Source: JAGXRK01 sp963714415
GTDB lineage: Bacteria; Bacteroidota; Ignavibacteria; Ignavibacteriales; Ignavibacteriaceae
Assembly: GCA_963714415.1 (NCBI GenBank)
Contig: CAVQOL010000025.1
Span: forward strand, 1-64,000
Length of the DNA stretch: 64,000 nucleotides
Reading direction: 5' to 3'
Shown here: positions 15,323 through 23,920 of the stretch, in pieces
Numbering within the stretch: the stretch's first letter is position 1
Layout of the letters: every line of letters starts with the position of its first letter
Made by a program: the position numbers and the translations under genes
The notes under the pieces: generated by a model
Told to the model about the DNA's origin: nothing
The model's input: only the letters and a program-made list of their open reading frames with translations
The model's database searches: none

Positions 15323-17008
15323 ATGCCCAAACTTTTTATTGACGGTCGTGAAATTGAATTCAAACAGGGACAAACAATAATTGAAGCAGCAGAAGATCAT
15401 GGAATAGATATTCCTCATTTTTGCTGGCATCCGGAATTGTCTGTTTCAGGCAACTGCAGAATGTGTCTTGTAGAAGTTGAAAAAATGCCAAAGCTGGTTA
15501 TTGCCTGTTCAACAATTGCCTCAGAAGGTATGGTGGTTCATACACAATCAGAAAAATCCCTCAGCGCAAGAAATGCCGTTATGGAATTCTTTCTGATTAA
15601 CCATCCGCTCGACTGTCCTATTTGCGATGAAGCAGGTGAATGTAAACTTCAGGATTATGCTTATAAGCACAGTACTGGTGAAAGCAGATTTGTTGAAGAA
15701 AAAACTCATAAGGATAAACGTGTTCCTCTTGGTCCGCGTGTCATGTATGATGGTGAAAGATGTATTTCCTGTTCTCGTTGTATAAGGTTCTGCGATGAAA
15801 TAGCTAAAGATTCTGAACTTACATTTATTCGTAGAGGTGACAGAGTTACAATTACAACTTTCCCGGGTGAAGAGCTTGATAATCCTTATTCTATGAATGT
15901 TGTTGATATTTGTCCAGTTGGTGCTTTAACAAATCGTGACTTCAGATTCAAAGCAAGAGTCTGGGATATGTCCCATACAAATACTGTTTGTAACGGATGT
16001 GCCCGTGGGTGCAATATTGAAATGTGGGTCAGAAATAATAAAGTATTAAGATTAGTTCCTAGACATAATGAAGAAGTAAACAGCTATTGGATGTGTGACC
16101 ACGGAAGATTAAACACATTCAAATTTGTAAACGCTGATGACAGGGTTGATGGTCCGCATTTAAGAGTTGAAGGAAATTTAACAAAAGTCGAATGGGATAA
16201 GGCTTTTACCGAAGCTGCTTCCCGGTTAAAAAGTTTTGCCAAAGATGAAATTGCTGTGATCGGCTCTCCTTATACAACCCTTGAAGATAATTTTATGATT
16301 GCAAAGTTTGCCAAAAGTGTTTTGAGTACTGGCAATCTCGATTTTGTAAAACATACTGATCCAGAATTTGGTGATGATATTCTAAAAATAAATGATATAA
16401 CTCCAAACTCTCTCGGAGCAGAACTGGCTGGAATAGCACCCTCTAAAAATGGTAAAAACTTCGAGCAAATTATTAAAGGAATTAAGGAAGGTAAGATAAA
16501 AGCTCTCTATCTTATTGAAGATGATTTAGTTGCTCATGATTCTGAGTTGGAAAATGTTTTATCTAAACTCGATTTGTTTATTGTACATGCAACAAACTTT
16601 AATAAGTCTACAACTCTTGCAGATATTGTTTTTCCGGCATCAACTTATGCAGAAAAGAATGGAACTTTTGTGAACTTCGATGGAAAAATTCAAAGAATAA
16701 AACCGGCTGTTGCAACTATTGATGCTGATCGTGCACTTGATGGAATGGCAATGAGCAGACTTGATAAATTCGGAACTAAGTTTGACAGTTGGGCAAGCGG
16801 TAAAAAATATGATGCCCGAGCAACATGGAAAATACTTGCAGGATTATCTTCAGCATTAGGACAGAAGTACAAATATCAATTGGCTGAAGAAATTTTTGCT
16901 GAACTGAGTGGTTCAATTGACGCATTCAAAAATTATAATTATGACGATATCGGTGAGTTTGGTGCTCTAATAAAAACTAAAAAGAATGAATTAACTGCTA
17001 AAGTTTAA
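15323..17008 (+). CDS. nuoG: NADH-quinone oxidoreductase subunit G
   Basis: 561 residues, shorter than most NuoG (~780-900), with the C-terminal part of the molybdopterin-like domain reduced. Iron-sulfur ligands visible are Cys34, Cys45, Cys48 and Cys62 (2Fe-2S N1b), His94, Cys98, Cys101 and Cys107 (N5), CISCSRC ... CPVG (N4), and CNGCARGC ... CDHGR (N7-like). It forms part of the peripheral arm that carries electrons from NADH to quinone in complex I. It is followed 18 bases later by nuoH. Confidence 0.92.
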   Translation: MPKLFIDGREIEFKQGQTIIEAAEDHGIDIPHFCWHPELSVSGNCRMCLVEVEKMPKLVIACSTIASEGMVVHTQSEKSLSARNAVMEFFLINHPLDCPICDEAGECKLQDYAYKHSTGESRFVEEKTHKDKRVPLGPRVMYDGERCISCSRCIRFCDEIAKDSELTFIRRGDRVTITTFPGEELDNPYSMNVVDICPVGALTNRDFRFKARVWDMSHTNTVCNGCARGCNIEMWVRNNKVLRLVPRHNEEVNSYWMCDHGRLNTFKFVNADDRVDGPHLRVEGNLTKVEWDKAFTEAASRLKSFAKDEIAVIGSPYTTLEDNFMIAKFAKSVLSTGNLDFVKHTDPEFGDDILKINDITPNSLGAELAGIAPSKNGKNFEQIIKGIKEGKIKALYLIEDDLVAHDSELENVLSKLDLFIVHATNFNKSTTLADIVFPASTYAEKNGTFVNFDGKIQRIKPAVATIDADRALDGMAMSRLDKFGTKFDSWASGKKYDARATWKILAGLSSALGQKYKYQLAEEIFAELSGSIDAFKNYNYDDIGEFGALIKTKKNELTAKV

Positions 17009-17026
17009 TCGGAGTATATTTTTCAA

Positions 17027-18058
17027 ATGACACTCTTAGAAATAGTTATCATATCTTTAATTAAGATAGTAATAATACTTATTCTCGTTTTTCTAACCGT
17101 AGCCTATCTTGTTTACTTTGAAAGAAAGATAAGTGCCTGGGCACAAAACAGATTGGGTCCTAATCGCGTTGGCTGGCATGGTTTATTACAACCATTCGCC
17201 GATGTGCTTAAACTTCTTCTTAAAGAAGATATTGTTCCTGATGTGGCAAACAGAAAAATTCATGCACTTGCTCCGCTAGTTGCGTTGTTTGTTGCCTTTT
17301 CTACTTATGCTGTTATTCCATTCGGACCTGAGATTGAAATTTTTGGTTACCAAATTGCTCTTGTAGTTGCGGATGTTAATATTGGTGTGCTTTACATCCT
17401 TGCACTCACATCAATAGGTGTTTATGCAATCACATTTGCAGGCTGGTCCTCGGGCAGTAAATATTCTTTGCTTGGTGGAATCCGATCTTCTGCACAAATG
17501 ATTTCATACGAAATATCGATGGGCTTTTCTGTTGGCGGTGTTGTTCTCTTAGCCGAATCGTTAAGACCAATGGCAATAATAGAATCACAATCAGGTTTAA
17601 TGTGGAATGCATTTATTCAACCAATAGGATTTTTCACATTTTTAATTTCTGCATTTGCAGAAACAAACCGGTTACCTTTCGATCTGCCTGAAGCCGAACC
17701 TGAGTTAGTAGGCGGTTTCCATACTGAATACAGCAGCATGAAGTTTGCAGGATTCTTTCTTGCAGAATATGCTAATATGATTATTGCCGGAGCATTTATA
17801 GTTACTATGTATTTAGGCGGCTGGCAGGTACCTTTTATTGAAACATTTGGGCTTTCTGAAACTTTAGTAATACTTCTTCAAATTGCTTCATTTATAGTAA
17901 AGCTGTTATTTATATTATTCTTCTTTATCTGGGTAAGATGGAGTATACCAAGGTTCAGGTATGATCAGTTAATGAGTTATGGCTGGAAAGTTATGTTTCC
18001 GCTTTCTTTAATAAATATTATCTGGGTCGCAGTTTTAATTATGGTTTTTGGGATTTAA
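17027..18058 (+). CDS. nuoH: NADH-quinone oxidoreductase subunit H
   Basis: 343 residues with eight or so membrane helices. Signatures are YFERKISAWAQNRLGPNRVG (quinone-cavity entrance) and ETNRLPFDLPEAEPELV (the conserved acidic loop in the quinone/proton path). NuoH joins the membrane and peripheral arms of complex I. It is the second gene of the nuoGHI group. The 82-bp gap to nuoI is longer than the other gaps here. Confidence 0.95.
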   Translation: MTLLEIVIISLIKIVIILILVFLTVAYLVYFERKISAWAQNRLGPNRVGWHGLLQPFADVLKLLLKEDIVPDVANRKIHALAPLVALFVAFSTYAVIPFGPEIEIFGYQIALVVADVNIGVLYILALTSIGVYAITFAGWSSGSKYSLLGGIRSSAQMISYEISMGFSVGGVVLLAESLRPMAIIESQSGLMWNAFIQPIGFFTFLISAFAETNRLPFDLPEAEPELVGGFHTEYSSMKFAGFFLAEYANMIIAGAFIVTMYLGGWQVPFIETFGLSETLVILLQIASFIVKLLFILFFFIWVRWSIPRFRYDQLMSYGWKVMFPLSLINIIWVAVLIMVFGI

Positions 18059-18140
18059 TTTCTATTACCTTGTTATGAAAAAAAATGTAATTTATATTAC
18101 AATTGTTGCAATGATAAAAAAAGATTTTAACGGAGTTTAG

Positions 18141-18650
18141 ATGGCTGCGTCTACAAAACCGCCTAAAAAAAGATTAAAAGACCTTACTTTCCTGGAAAAG
18201 GCTTATTTCGTCGAAATTATTAAGGGCTTATCCCTTACATTTAGAACTATGTTCAAACCAAAATATACTATGGAGTATCCTGAAGAAAAGTATATTCCCT
18301 CTGGTTCTTACAGAGGCAGACCTGTTTTAGTTCTTGAGGAAAATGGTAAAGGTAGATGCGTTGCCTGTGGATTATGTTCAAGGGTATGTCCGGCTTTAGC
18401 AATTGAAGTTCAGGCGGCAGAAACTGATGCAGAAAAAGAAAGATATCCTGAAAAATTTGAAATAAATATGATTCGTTGTATTTTCTGTGGCTTTTGTGAA
18501 GAGGTTTGTCCCGAAGAAGCAATAGTTATGAGTAAAGATTATGAACTGGCATTTACAAAAAGGGAAGATGCACTTTACGGAAAAGAAAAATTATTAGTGC
18601 CGATAAGCCAGTTACAGGACAGGATCGAGTTTTTAAGACAATACAAATAA
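18141..18650 (+). CDS. nuoI: NADH-quinone oxidoreductase subunit I
   Basis: 169 residues with two 4Fe-4S motifs, CVACGLCSRVCP and CIFCGFCEEVCP (clusters N6a and N6b). An N-terminal helix (FLEKAYFVEIIKGLSLTFRT) lies on the membrane. The sequence carries electrons from NuoG to NuoB. ACGGAG lies upstream of the ATG. nuoJ does not follow: the next gene is a T9SS-sorted protein, so the remaining subunits (A-F, J-N) must be elsewhere. Confidence 0.95.
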   Translation: MAASTKPPKKRLKDLTFLEKAYFVEIIKGLSLTFRTMFKPKYTMEYPEEKYIPSGSYRGRPVLVLEENGKGRCVACGLCSRVCPALAIEVQAAETDAEKERYPEKFEINMIRCIFCGFCEEVCPEEAIVMSKDYELAFTKREDALYGKEKLLVPISQLQDRIEFLRQYK

Positions 18651-18679
18651 TTTATAGTCATTCCTTCTATCATTAGAAA

Positions 18680-20353
18680 ATGACAAAACTTCTGAACATA
18701 TTGTTCTTCATTTTTTGTATTGGGGGCTGGGCGCAGAACTATAGTCCTGTTTCGGAATTACAATACCCGTTGTTAATTCCTAATAATTCTTCATTCGACA
18801 TTTCTTTAGTATCCGATAATTCAATTCTTGAGGCTGAAGCCTTAAATCTTTACATAATTTCTAAAAATGATATTGTTATTAATTCAGTTGAAATTTTAAC
18901 AACATTAGGTTCATCTCAAAGTTCTGTTTCACTATCGGGAATAGACGCAATTTCAGATAATGTATATCTTACCGAAATTAAGCTTCAACAAGAAGATATA
19001 CTTACTCAATCATTTTTCCAGGTTTTAATAAATTGTTCTCCAAGAAACTCTGAGGATATTAAAATCAGATTCTATGGGGAATTTATACGTGATAAAAAAG
19101 TAATTGCAACCATCGGAGGTTTAGAAGAAAATAATAGTAAAGATAAAAATAGTTTGATAGCTGAAATAAAAACCTACAAACCTGGTAAAACAACTCGTAA
19201 TGCTGCAAAATTTGAGTCTGGTTCCAATCTTGAATTCGAACTAAAAAATAACATTGGAAACAAATTGTGGATTGGATTCTGGTTGAAAGCGTCGGGAAGT
19301 GATTTAGATATCTTTAAGTTGATTAATAAAAAAACCAGCGAATCTCTTGTTAAGCTTTGCTTAAACGATTTTCAAAAATTGTGTCTGCTCAATAACAAGG
19401 ATGAAATTATCAATTCTTCTGCTCCTTTTCTTTCAAGAAAAATCTGGAAGCATATGGGTCTGGAAATAAATTTATCTGAACAAATTATTTCTATTTATTC
19501 AGACGGAATTCAATTTGTCAGATATTCTTTTTCAGGTCTTTCAAAAATTAGTGATCTTATTTTATCGTTCGGTAGTAATTCTTCTGAATCATTTACTATT
19601 GAACAACTCAGAGTTCTTAAACCTAAAAATGGCACTCTCAAGATTATTGAAGATGCAAGGTATATTTCATCGTCACTAAAAGATGCTGAACCTGTTCTAC
19701 AGTTTAATTTTGATGCCTCAGGTGAATTAATAAATCCTAAAAATGTACAGAGCTTGAGGTATAGCGGTATTAAATTCAGTAAATCAGATGCACCAATTTT
19801 TTCACGCGCACCGGAGTTAAATATCAGTATTTCCAGTGCCTACATGCAGTTAGAATGGATTTCCCCTGATGCTAACAGCGCATCATTTTTTGTTATAGAA
19901 AAATCTTCTGAAGAAAAAGGATTTATTGAAATTGGAACAATAGCTGCAACGAGCGAAAACTCAAATCTACATTCCTATATTGATGCTGCAGATATGAAAA
20001 ATAAAATTTTGTATTACAGAATTAAGCAAGTTAATAAAGATGGCTCAGTGGTTTATTCTTCGCAAGTTAAAGTTGGAGTAGGTAATATTGAGCAATTTAA
20101 ACTGAACCAGAATTATCCAAATCCTTTTAATCCTATTACAAGTATTGAACTGGATTTATTTGAAGATTCAGAAATCGAAATAATTATCTATAATATCGAA
20201 GGACAGGAATTGGCTATTCTTCAAAAGGGATTTCTTACCAAAGGAATTCATAAATTTGAATTTGATGCAGGTAATCTTCCATCGGGAGTTTATTTATACA
20301 AAGTCTCGTCTCCTGTTTATTCTCAAACAAAAAAAATGCTTCTCACGAAATAG
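18680..20353 (+). CDS. Secreted protein with T9SS sorting domain, otherwise unknown
   Basis: 557 residues. Residues 1-19 form a signal peptide (LLNILFFIFCIGGWAQ). The middle contains a LamG/concanavalin-like stretch (LWIGFWLKASGSDLDIFKLI ... GSNSSESFTIEQLRV) and, from ~residue 380, a fibronectin-like strand set (LQLEWISPDANSASFFVIEK-like, YYRIKQVNKDGSVVYSSQV). The end is a T9SS type A domain: NYPNPFNPITSIELDL ... LPSGVYLYKV ... KKMLLTK. The function is unknown; a surface adhesin or carbohydrate-binding role is possible. It sits 29 bases after nuoI and 21 before the YifB gene, probably in one transcript. Confidence 0.85.
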   Translation: MTKLLNILFFIFCIGGWAQNYSPVSELQYPLLIPNNSSFDISLVSDNSILEAEALNLYIISKNDIVINSVEILTTLGSSQSSVSLSGIDAISDNVYLTEIKLQQEDILTQSFFQVLINCSPRNSEDIKIRFYGEFIRDKKVIATIGGLEENNSKDKNSLIAEIKTYKPGKTTRNAAKFESGSNLEFELKNNIGNKLWIGFWLKASGSDLDIFKLINKKTSESLVKLCLNDFQKLCLLNNKDEIINSSAPFLSRKIWKHMGLEINLSEQIISIYSDGIQFVRYSFSGLSKISDLILSFGSNSSESFTIEQLRVLKPKNGTLKIIEDARYISSSLKDAEPVLQFNFDASGELINPKNVQSLRYSGIKFSKSDAPIFSRAPELNISISSAYMQLEWISPDANSASFFVIEKSSEEKGFIEIGTIAATSENSNLHSYIDAADMKNKILYYRIKQVNKDGSVVYSSQVKVGVGNIEQFKLNQNYPNPFNPITSIELDLFEDSEIEIIIYNIEGQELAILQKGFLTKGIHKFEFDAGNLPSGVYLYKVSSPVYSQTKKMLLTK

Positions 20354-20374
20354 TTTAATAAAATGGCGGGATAA

Positions 20375-21913
20375 ATGCTTTCAAAAATTTTCACAAGTGC
20401 TACATATGGAATTGATGCTTTTATTATTGAAGTTGAAACGAATGTTGAGAAAAATGTTCCTAACTTTACAATTGTAGGTCTTCCAGATAATGCAGTAAAA
20501 GAAAGCAAAGAAAGAGTAATTGCTGCAATTAAAAATTCTGGTTTTGAATTCCCGGCCAGAAGAATAACAATTAATTTAGCTCCTGCCGATATTAAAAAAG
20601 AAGGAAGTTCGTTCGATCTTTCCATTGCCATTGGAATTTTATCTGCAAATGAACTGCTAAATAACACTTATCTGGAAGATTCAATTTTCCTTGGAGAACT
20701 AGCACTTGACGGAAAATTAAGACACGTAAAAGGTGCTTTGCCTATCTCTGTTGAAGCAAGAAAAAAAGGAATTAAGAGAGTTATTCTACCGGTTGAATCT
20801 GCAAAAGAAGCATCAATAGTTGATGATATAGAAGTTTATGGTTTATCAACTCTTTCAGAAGTTGTAGCATTTTTAAATGATGATTTACAAATAAATAAAA
20901 CGGTTACAAATAAAGAAGAATTATTTTCATGGATAAACAAATATCATCTTGACTTTTCCGATGTAAAAGGTCAGGAAAATGTAAAACGAGCTTTAGAAGT
21001 TGCTGCAGCCGGTGCACATAATATTCTTATGATAGGACCACCCGGTTCCGGTAAAACGATGCTTGCCAAAAGATTTCCTTCTATTTTACCTTCAATGACA
21101 TTTGAGGAAGCACTTGAAACAACCAAAATTCATTCTATTGCAGGAATTCTTCAAAAAGAAACGGCATTAGTAACCGAAAGACCATTTAGAAGTCCGCATC
21201 ACACAGTATCTGATGCGGCATTAGTTGGTGGAGGCTCATTCCCTCGTCCCGGAGAAGTATCATTTGCCCATCACGGAGTGTTATTCCTAGATGAATTACC
21301 GGAATTCAAGAAAAATGTGCTTGAAGTGTTAAGACAACCACTTGAAGATGCCCGGGTAACGGTGAGCAGATCTAAGCTTTCTCTGGAATTTCCTGCAAAT
21401 TTTATGTTGGCCGCAGCAATGAATCCTTGTCCATGCGGATATTTTACTGATCCTGCAAAGGAATGTACCTGTACTCCGCCGCAAATTCAGCGATATATGG
21501 CAAAAATATCAGGTCCTTTGCTGGATAGAATAGATATTCACATTGAGGTTCCTGCAGTAAAATTCAAGGAATTAAGCTCAAAAGGAGAAAGTGAGAAGTC
21601 ATCAAGTATTAGAGAAAGGGTGATTTCTGCAAGAGACATTCAATCGAATAGATTCAAAGAAATGAAGTATGTCTTCAGTAATGGCGATATGGGCTCAAAA
21701 GAGGTAAGAATGTTTTGCAAACTTGATTCGACGGGAGAAGATTTATTAAAAATGGCAATGACAAAACTTGGTTTATCAGCCAGAGCTTATGATAGAATAC
21801 TAAAAGTTAGCCGAACAATAGCTGATCTTGAAAAATCCGAAACCATCCAACCGCAACACCTTAGCGAAGCAATTCAATATCGGAGTCTTGATAGAGAATT
21901 GTGGAAACATTGA
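20375..21913 (+). CDS. yifB: YifB/ComM-type Mg-chelatase-like AAA+ ATPase
   Basis: 512 residues. The N-terminal ChlI-like domain (NFTIVGLPDNAVKESKERV) is followed by a Walker A at GPPGSGKTMLAKR, Walker B at VLFLDELPEF, and a Cys-rich insertion NPCPCGYFTDPAKECTC. SGPLLDRIDIHIEVP and a C-terminal SARAYDRILKVSRTIADLE helix complete the family pattern. In Proteobacteria ComM is a helicase that promotes branch migration during natural transformation; the same role here is inferred. Confidence 0.93.
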   Translation: MLSKIFTSATYGIDAFIIEVETNVEKNVPNFTIVGLPDNAVKESKERVIAAIKNSGFEFPARRITINLAPADIKKEGSSFDLSIAIGILSANELLNNTYLEDSIFLGELALDGKLRHVKGALPISVEARKKGIKRVILPVESAKEASIVDDIEVYGLSTLSEVVAFLNDDLQINKTVTNKEELFSWINKYHLDFSDVKGQENVKRALEVAAAGAHNILMIGPPGSGKTMLAKRFPSILPSMTFEEALETTKIHSIAGILQKETALVTERPFRSPHHTVSDAALVGGGSFPRPGEVSFAHHGVLFLDELPEFKKNVLEVLRQPLEDARVTVSRSKLSLEFPANFMLAAAMNPCPCGYFTDPAKECTCTPPQIQRYMAKISGPLLDRIDIHIEVPAVKFKELSSKGESEKSSSIRERVISARDIQSNRFKEMKYVFSNGDMGSKEVRMFCKLDSTGEDLLKMAMTKLGLSARAYDRILKVSRTIADLEKSETIQPQHLSEAIQYRSLDRELWKH

Positions 21914-21957
21914 TTTGTAATTTCAAATCATTTGTTTATGTTTGTTATCCCGAAAAT

Positions 21958-21988
21958 TTGCATTTTTAACTGATTAAAATTATTTTTG
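21958..21988 (+). promoter_or_regulatory. Predicted promoter of the tRNA-Tyr/tRNA-Gly cluster
   Basis: TTGCAT (21958-21963), exactly 17 bp, then TATTTTTG (21981-21988), which is also a TAnnTTTG box. tRNA-Tyr begins 18 bp further on, leaving room for a short 5' leader. Confidence 0.6.
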
Positions 21989-22006
21989 GTGCTCGTTTGA
22001 AAATTT

Positions 22007-22090
22007 GGGCGGACGCCGGAGTTGGAGAGCCGGGGCGGACTGTAAATCCGTTGGCAAGCGCCTTTGGGGGTTCGAATCCCTCGCCGCCCA
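22007..22090 (+). tRNA. tRNA-Tyr (GUA)
   Basis: 84 nt, class II with a long variable arm. The anticodon loop is CTGTAAA on the stem GCGGA/TCCGT. The T arm is GGGGG-TTCGAAT-CCCTC, and GGGCGG pairs with CCGCCC in the acceptor. The discriminator is A; CCA is not encoded. Confidence 0.93.
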
Positions 22091-22127
22091 CAGATTTTAA
22101 TCGGTTCATTCAAAAAATGCTTAAATT

Positions 22128-22201
22128 GCGGGAGTAACTCAGTTGGCTAGAGTCACAGCCTTCCAAGCTGTTGGTCGCGGGTTCGAATCCCGTCTCCCGC
22201 T
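22128..22201 (+). tRNA. tRNA-Gly (UCC)
   Basis: Acceptor GCGGGAG/CTCCCGC, anticodon loop CTTCCAA (anticodon TCC), T loop TTCGAAT, discriminator T. It follows tRNA-Tyr by 37 nt and precedes an intrinsic terminator. Confidence 0.93.
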
Positions 22202-22248
22202 CAGCCTGTTGTTTTTTCTTCATTGCTGGGGAAAATTCTGAATAAAAT

Positions 22249-22277
22249 ATCCCTATTTAATTTAAGGGATTTTTTTT
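22249..22277 (+). terminator. Intrinsic terminator after tRNA-Gly
   Basis: ATCCCT ... AGGGAT stem (22249-22254 with 22265-22270) followed by a run of T (22270-22277). It separates the tRNA-Tyr/Gly unit from the tRNA-Thr unit. Confidence 0.7.
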
Positions 22278-22298
22278 GCACTAAATTTTGTCTATCAG

Positions 22299-22371
22299 GC
22301 TGACGTAGCTCAGTTGGTAGAGCACATCCTTGGTAAGGATGAGGTCACCGGTTCAATCCCGGTCGTCAGCT
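22299..22371 (+). tRNA. tRNA-Thr (GGU)
   Basis: Acceptor GCTGACG/CGTCAGC, anticodon loop TTGGTAA (anticodon GGT), T arm CCGG-TTCAATC-CCGG, discriminator T. It is the first gene of the tRNA-Thr, rpmG, tRNA-Trp, secE, nusG unit. Confidence 0.94.
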
Positions 22372-22454
22372 CAAAAAGAAATTTTTGATTAAAAAGGTTA
22401 AGGTTATCCCTGTAAAAATCGGGATCGTAGCTTAAAAGAAATAAGAGTAAACTT

Positions 22455-22604
22455 ATGAGAGATATCATAACTTTAGAATGCACAGAGTGTAAAAGAAGAA
22501 ATTACACTACTACTAAAAATAAAAGACTTCATCCCGGCAGAGTTGAATTTAAAAAATATTGCCGATGGGATAAGAAGCATACTATTCATAAAGAAACAAA
22601 ATAA
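22455..22604 (+). CDS. rpmG: Large ribosomal subunit protein bL33
   Basis: 49 residues reading MRDIITLECTECKRRNYTTT and then a basic tail ending HKETK. The first Cys pair (CTEC, 9 and 12) is present. Where the zinc-binding form has a second CxxC, this protein reads CRWD, leaving only three cysteines, so zinc binding is probably weakened or lost. It lies between tRNA-Thr and tRNA-Trp just upstream of secE, the usual place for rpmG in many bacteria. Too short to be picked up by a longer length cutoff, but unmistakable. Confidence 0.92.
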   Translation: MRDIITLECTECKRRNYTTTKNKRLHPGRVEFKKYCRWDKKHTIHKETK

Positions 22605-22612
22605 GTTTGGAT

Positions 22613-22686
22613 ACGTCAGTAGCTCAATTGGCTAGAGCAGCGGTCTCCAAAACCGCAGGTTGGGGGTTCGATTCCCTCCTGACGTG
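22613..22686 (+). tRNA. tRNA-Trp (CCA)
   Basis: Acceptor ACGTCAG/CTGACGT, anticodon loop TCTCCAAAA region with anticodon CCA, T arm GGGGG-TTCGATT-CCCTC, discriminator G. It sits 22 nt before secE, as in many bacteria. Confidence 0.93.
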
Positions 22687-22708
22687 CACTTATTAGCAAA
22701 GGGATTTT

Positions 22709-22891
22709 ATGAAAGATAAAATAATTAATTTCTTTCAGGATGTTATTAAAGAAATGAAAAAAGTTACCTGGCCAACAAAACCGGAACTTTTTGAATCTAC
22801 CAAGGTTGTTATTATCGTTTGTCTGATTTTAGCAACTTTTACTTACGTAATTGATATACTTATTACTCAGGTATTTAAAGGAATATTTTAA
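22709..22891 (+). CDS. secE: Protein translocase subunit SecE
   Basis: 60 residues, the short single-helix form. The conserved amphipathic EMKKVTWPTKPELFESTKVV is followed by one membrane helix (IIVCLILATFTYVIDILI). It stabilises SecY in the inner-membrane SecYEG channel. secE-nusG order and the 6-nt gap to nusG are classical. Confidence 0.95.
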   Translation: MKDKIINFFQDVIKEMKKVTWPTKPELFESTKVVIIVCLILATFTYVIDILITQVFKGIF

Positions 22892-22897
22892 ACAGGT

Positions 22898-23434
22898 ATG
22901 GAATCTAAATGGTATGTTGTAAGAACTTTTTCAGGACACGAAAATAAAGTTAAAAGCTTATTGGAAGCTGAACTTAAGGATAATGAATCTTTAATGGCTA
23001 AGATTCATGAAATCCTTGTTCCTACAGAAAAGGTTTTTGAAGTTAAAGATGGCAAGAAAAAAAGCAAAACGAAGAATTTTTTCCCCGGCTATATTCTGGT
23101 TCAGGCTGAATTAGATAATCAGGTTAAGGATTTTATTCTTAATACTCAATCTGTAATGGGATTTCTTGGAACTGCAAATCATCCAAATCCTCTTCAACCT
23201 GATGAAGTAAAGAGGATTGTAGGTAGAATTACTCAAGATGAAAATGGTGAAAGAATGGAGACTATTTTCAGAAACGGTGATCTTGTAAAAATAATAGATG
23301 GTCCGTTCAATAATTTCTCCGGTACTATTCAGGAAGTAAACGAAGAAAAAATGAAAATAAAAGTAATGGTATCAATATTTGGAAGAAAAACACCTGTTGA
23401 AATCGATTTTGTACAGGCAGAACTAGAAAAATAA
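22898..23434 (+). CDS. nusG: Transcription termination/antitermination factor NusG
   Basis: 178 residues: NGN domain (KWYVVRTFSGHENKVKSLLE ... FFPGYILVQAELD) and a KOW domain (GDLVKIIDGPFNNFSGTIQEV). It binds RNA polymerase beta' and couples it to Rho or ribosomal protein S10. It precedes rplK by 24 bases. Confidence 0.96.
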   Translation: MESKWYVVRTFSGHENKVKSLLEAELKDNESLMAKIHEILVPTEKVFEVKDGKKKSKTKNFFPGYILVQAELDNQVKDFILNTQSVMGFLGTANHPNPLQPDEVKRIVGRITQDENGERMETIFRNGDLVKIIDGPFNNFSGTIQEVNEEKMKIKVMVSIFGRKTPVEIDFVQAELEK

Positions 23435-23458
23435 AAAGTTATTTATAGGTTATAAATT

Positions 23459-23887
23459 ATGGCTAAAAAAATAGGTAGTTATATAAAACTTCAGATCCCG
23501 GGTGGCAAAGCTAATCCATCACCGCCGGTTGGTCCTGCTCTTGGTCAAAAGGGCGTAAATATAATGGAGTTTTGTAAGCAGTTTAACGCAAAAACTGCAG
23601 ATAAAGATGGTCTTATCATTCCGGTTGTTATTACTGTATATACTGATAAATCATTTACATTTATTACAAAAACTCCTCCTGCTGCTGTTCTTTTAAAGAA
23701 AGCTGCTAAAGTTGAAAAAGGTTCTGCTGAATCACATAGGACTAAAGTTGGAACAGTTACAAAAGCACAAGTTAAGGAAATTGCAAATTTGAAGATGCCT
23801 GATTTGAATGCTTTTGATATTGAACATGCAATGAGCATGGTTGCCGGTACTGCCAGAAGCATGGGATTAACGGTCGAAGATAAATAA
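23459..23887 (+). CDS. rplK: Large ribosomal subunit protein uL11
   Basis: 142 residues, full length. GGKANPSPPVGPALGQKGVN is the conserved N-terminal site for thiostrepton and factor binding. The C-terminal rRNA-binding domain ends AGTARSMGLTVED. It forms the GTPase-associated centre base on 23S rRNA and heads the rplKAJL set. Confidence 0.97.
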   Translation: MAKKIGSYIKLQIPGGKANPSPPVGPALGQKGVNIMEFCKQFNAKTADKDGLIIPVVITVYTDKSFTFITKTPPAAVLLKKAAKVEKGSAESHRTKVGTVTKAQVKEIANLKMPDLNAFDIEHAMSMVAGTARSMGLTVEDK

Positions 23888-23920
23888 AGCCTGATTGTAC
23901 ATTAATTATTTGGTGTAGAA

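Noticed and set aside
21928..22113. Minus-strand frame over tRNA-Tyr.
   Set aside because: It is antisense to a clear tRNA gene; its CGRRGIRTPKGAC text is the usual artefact of translating tRNA.
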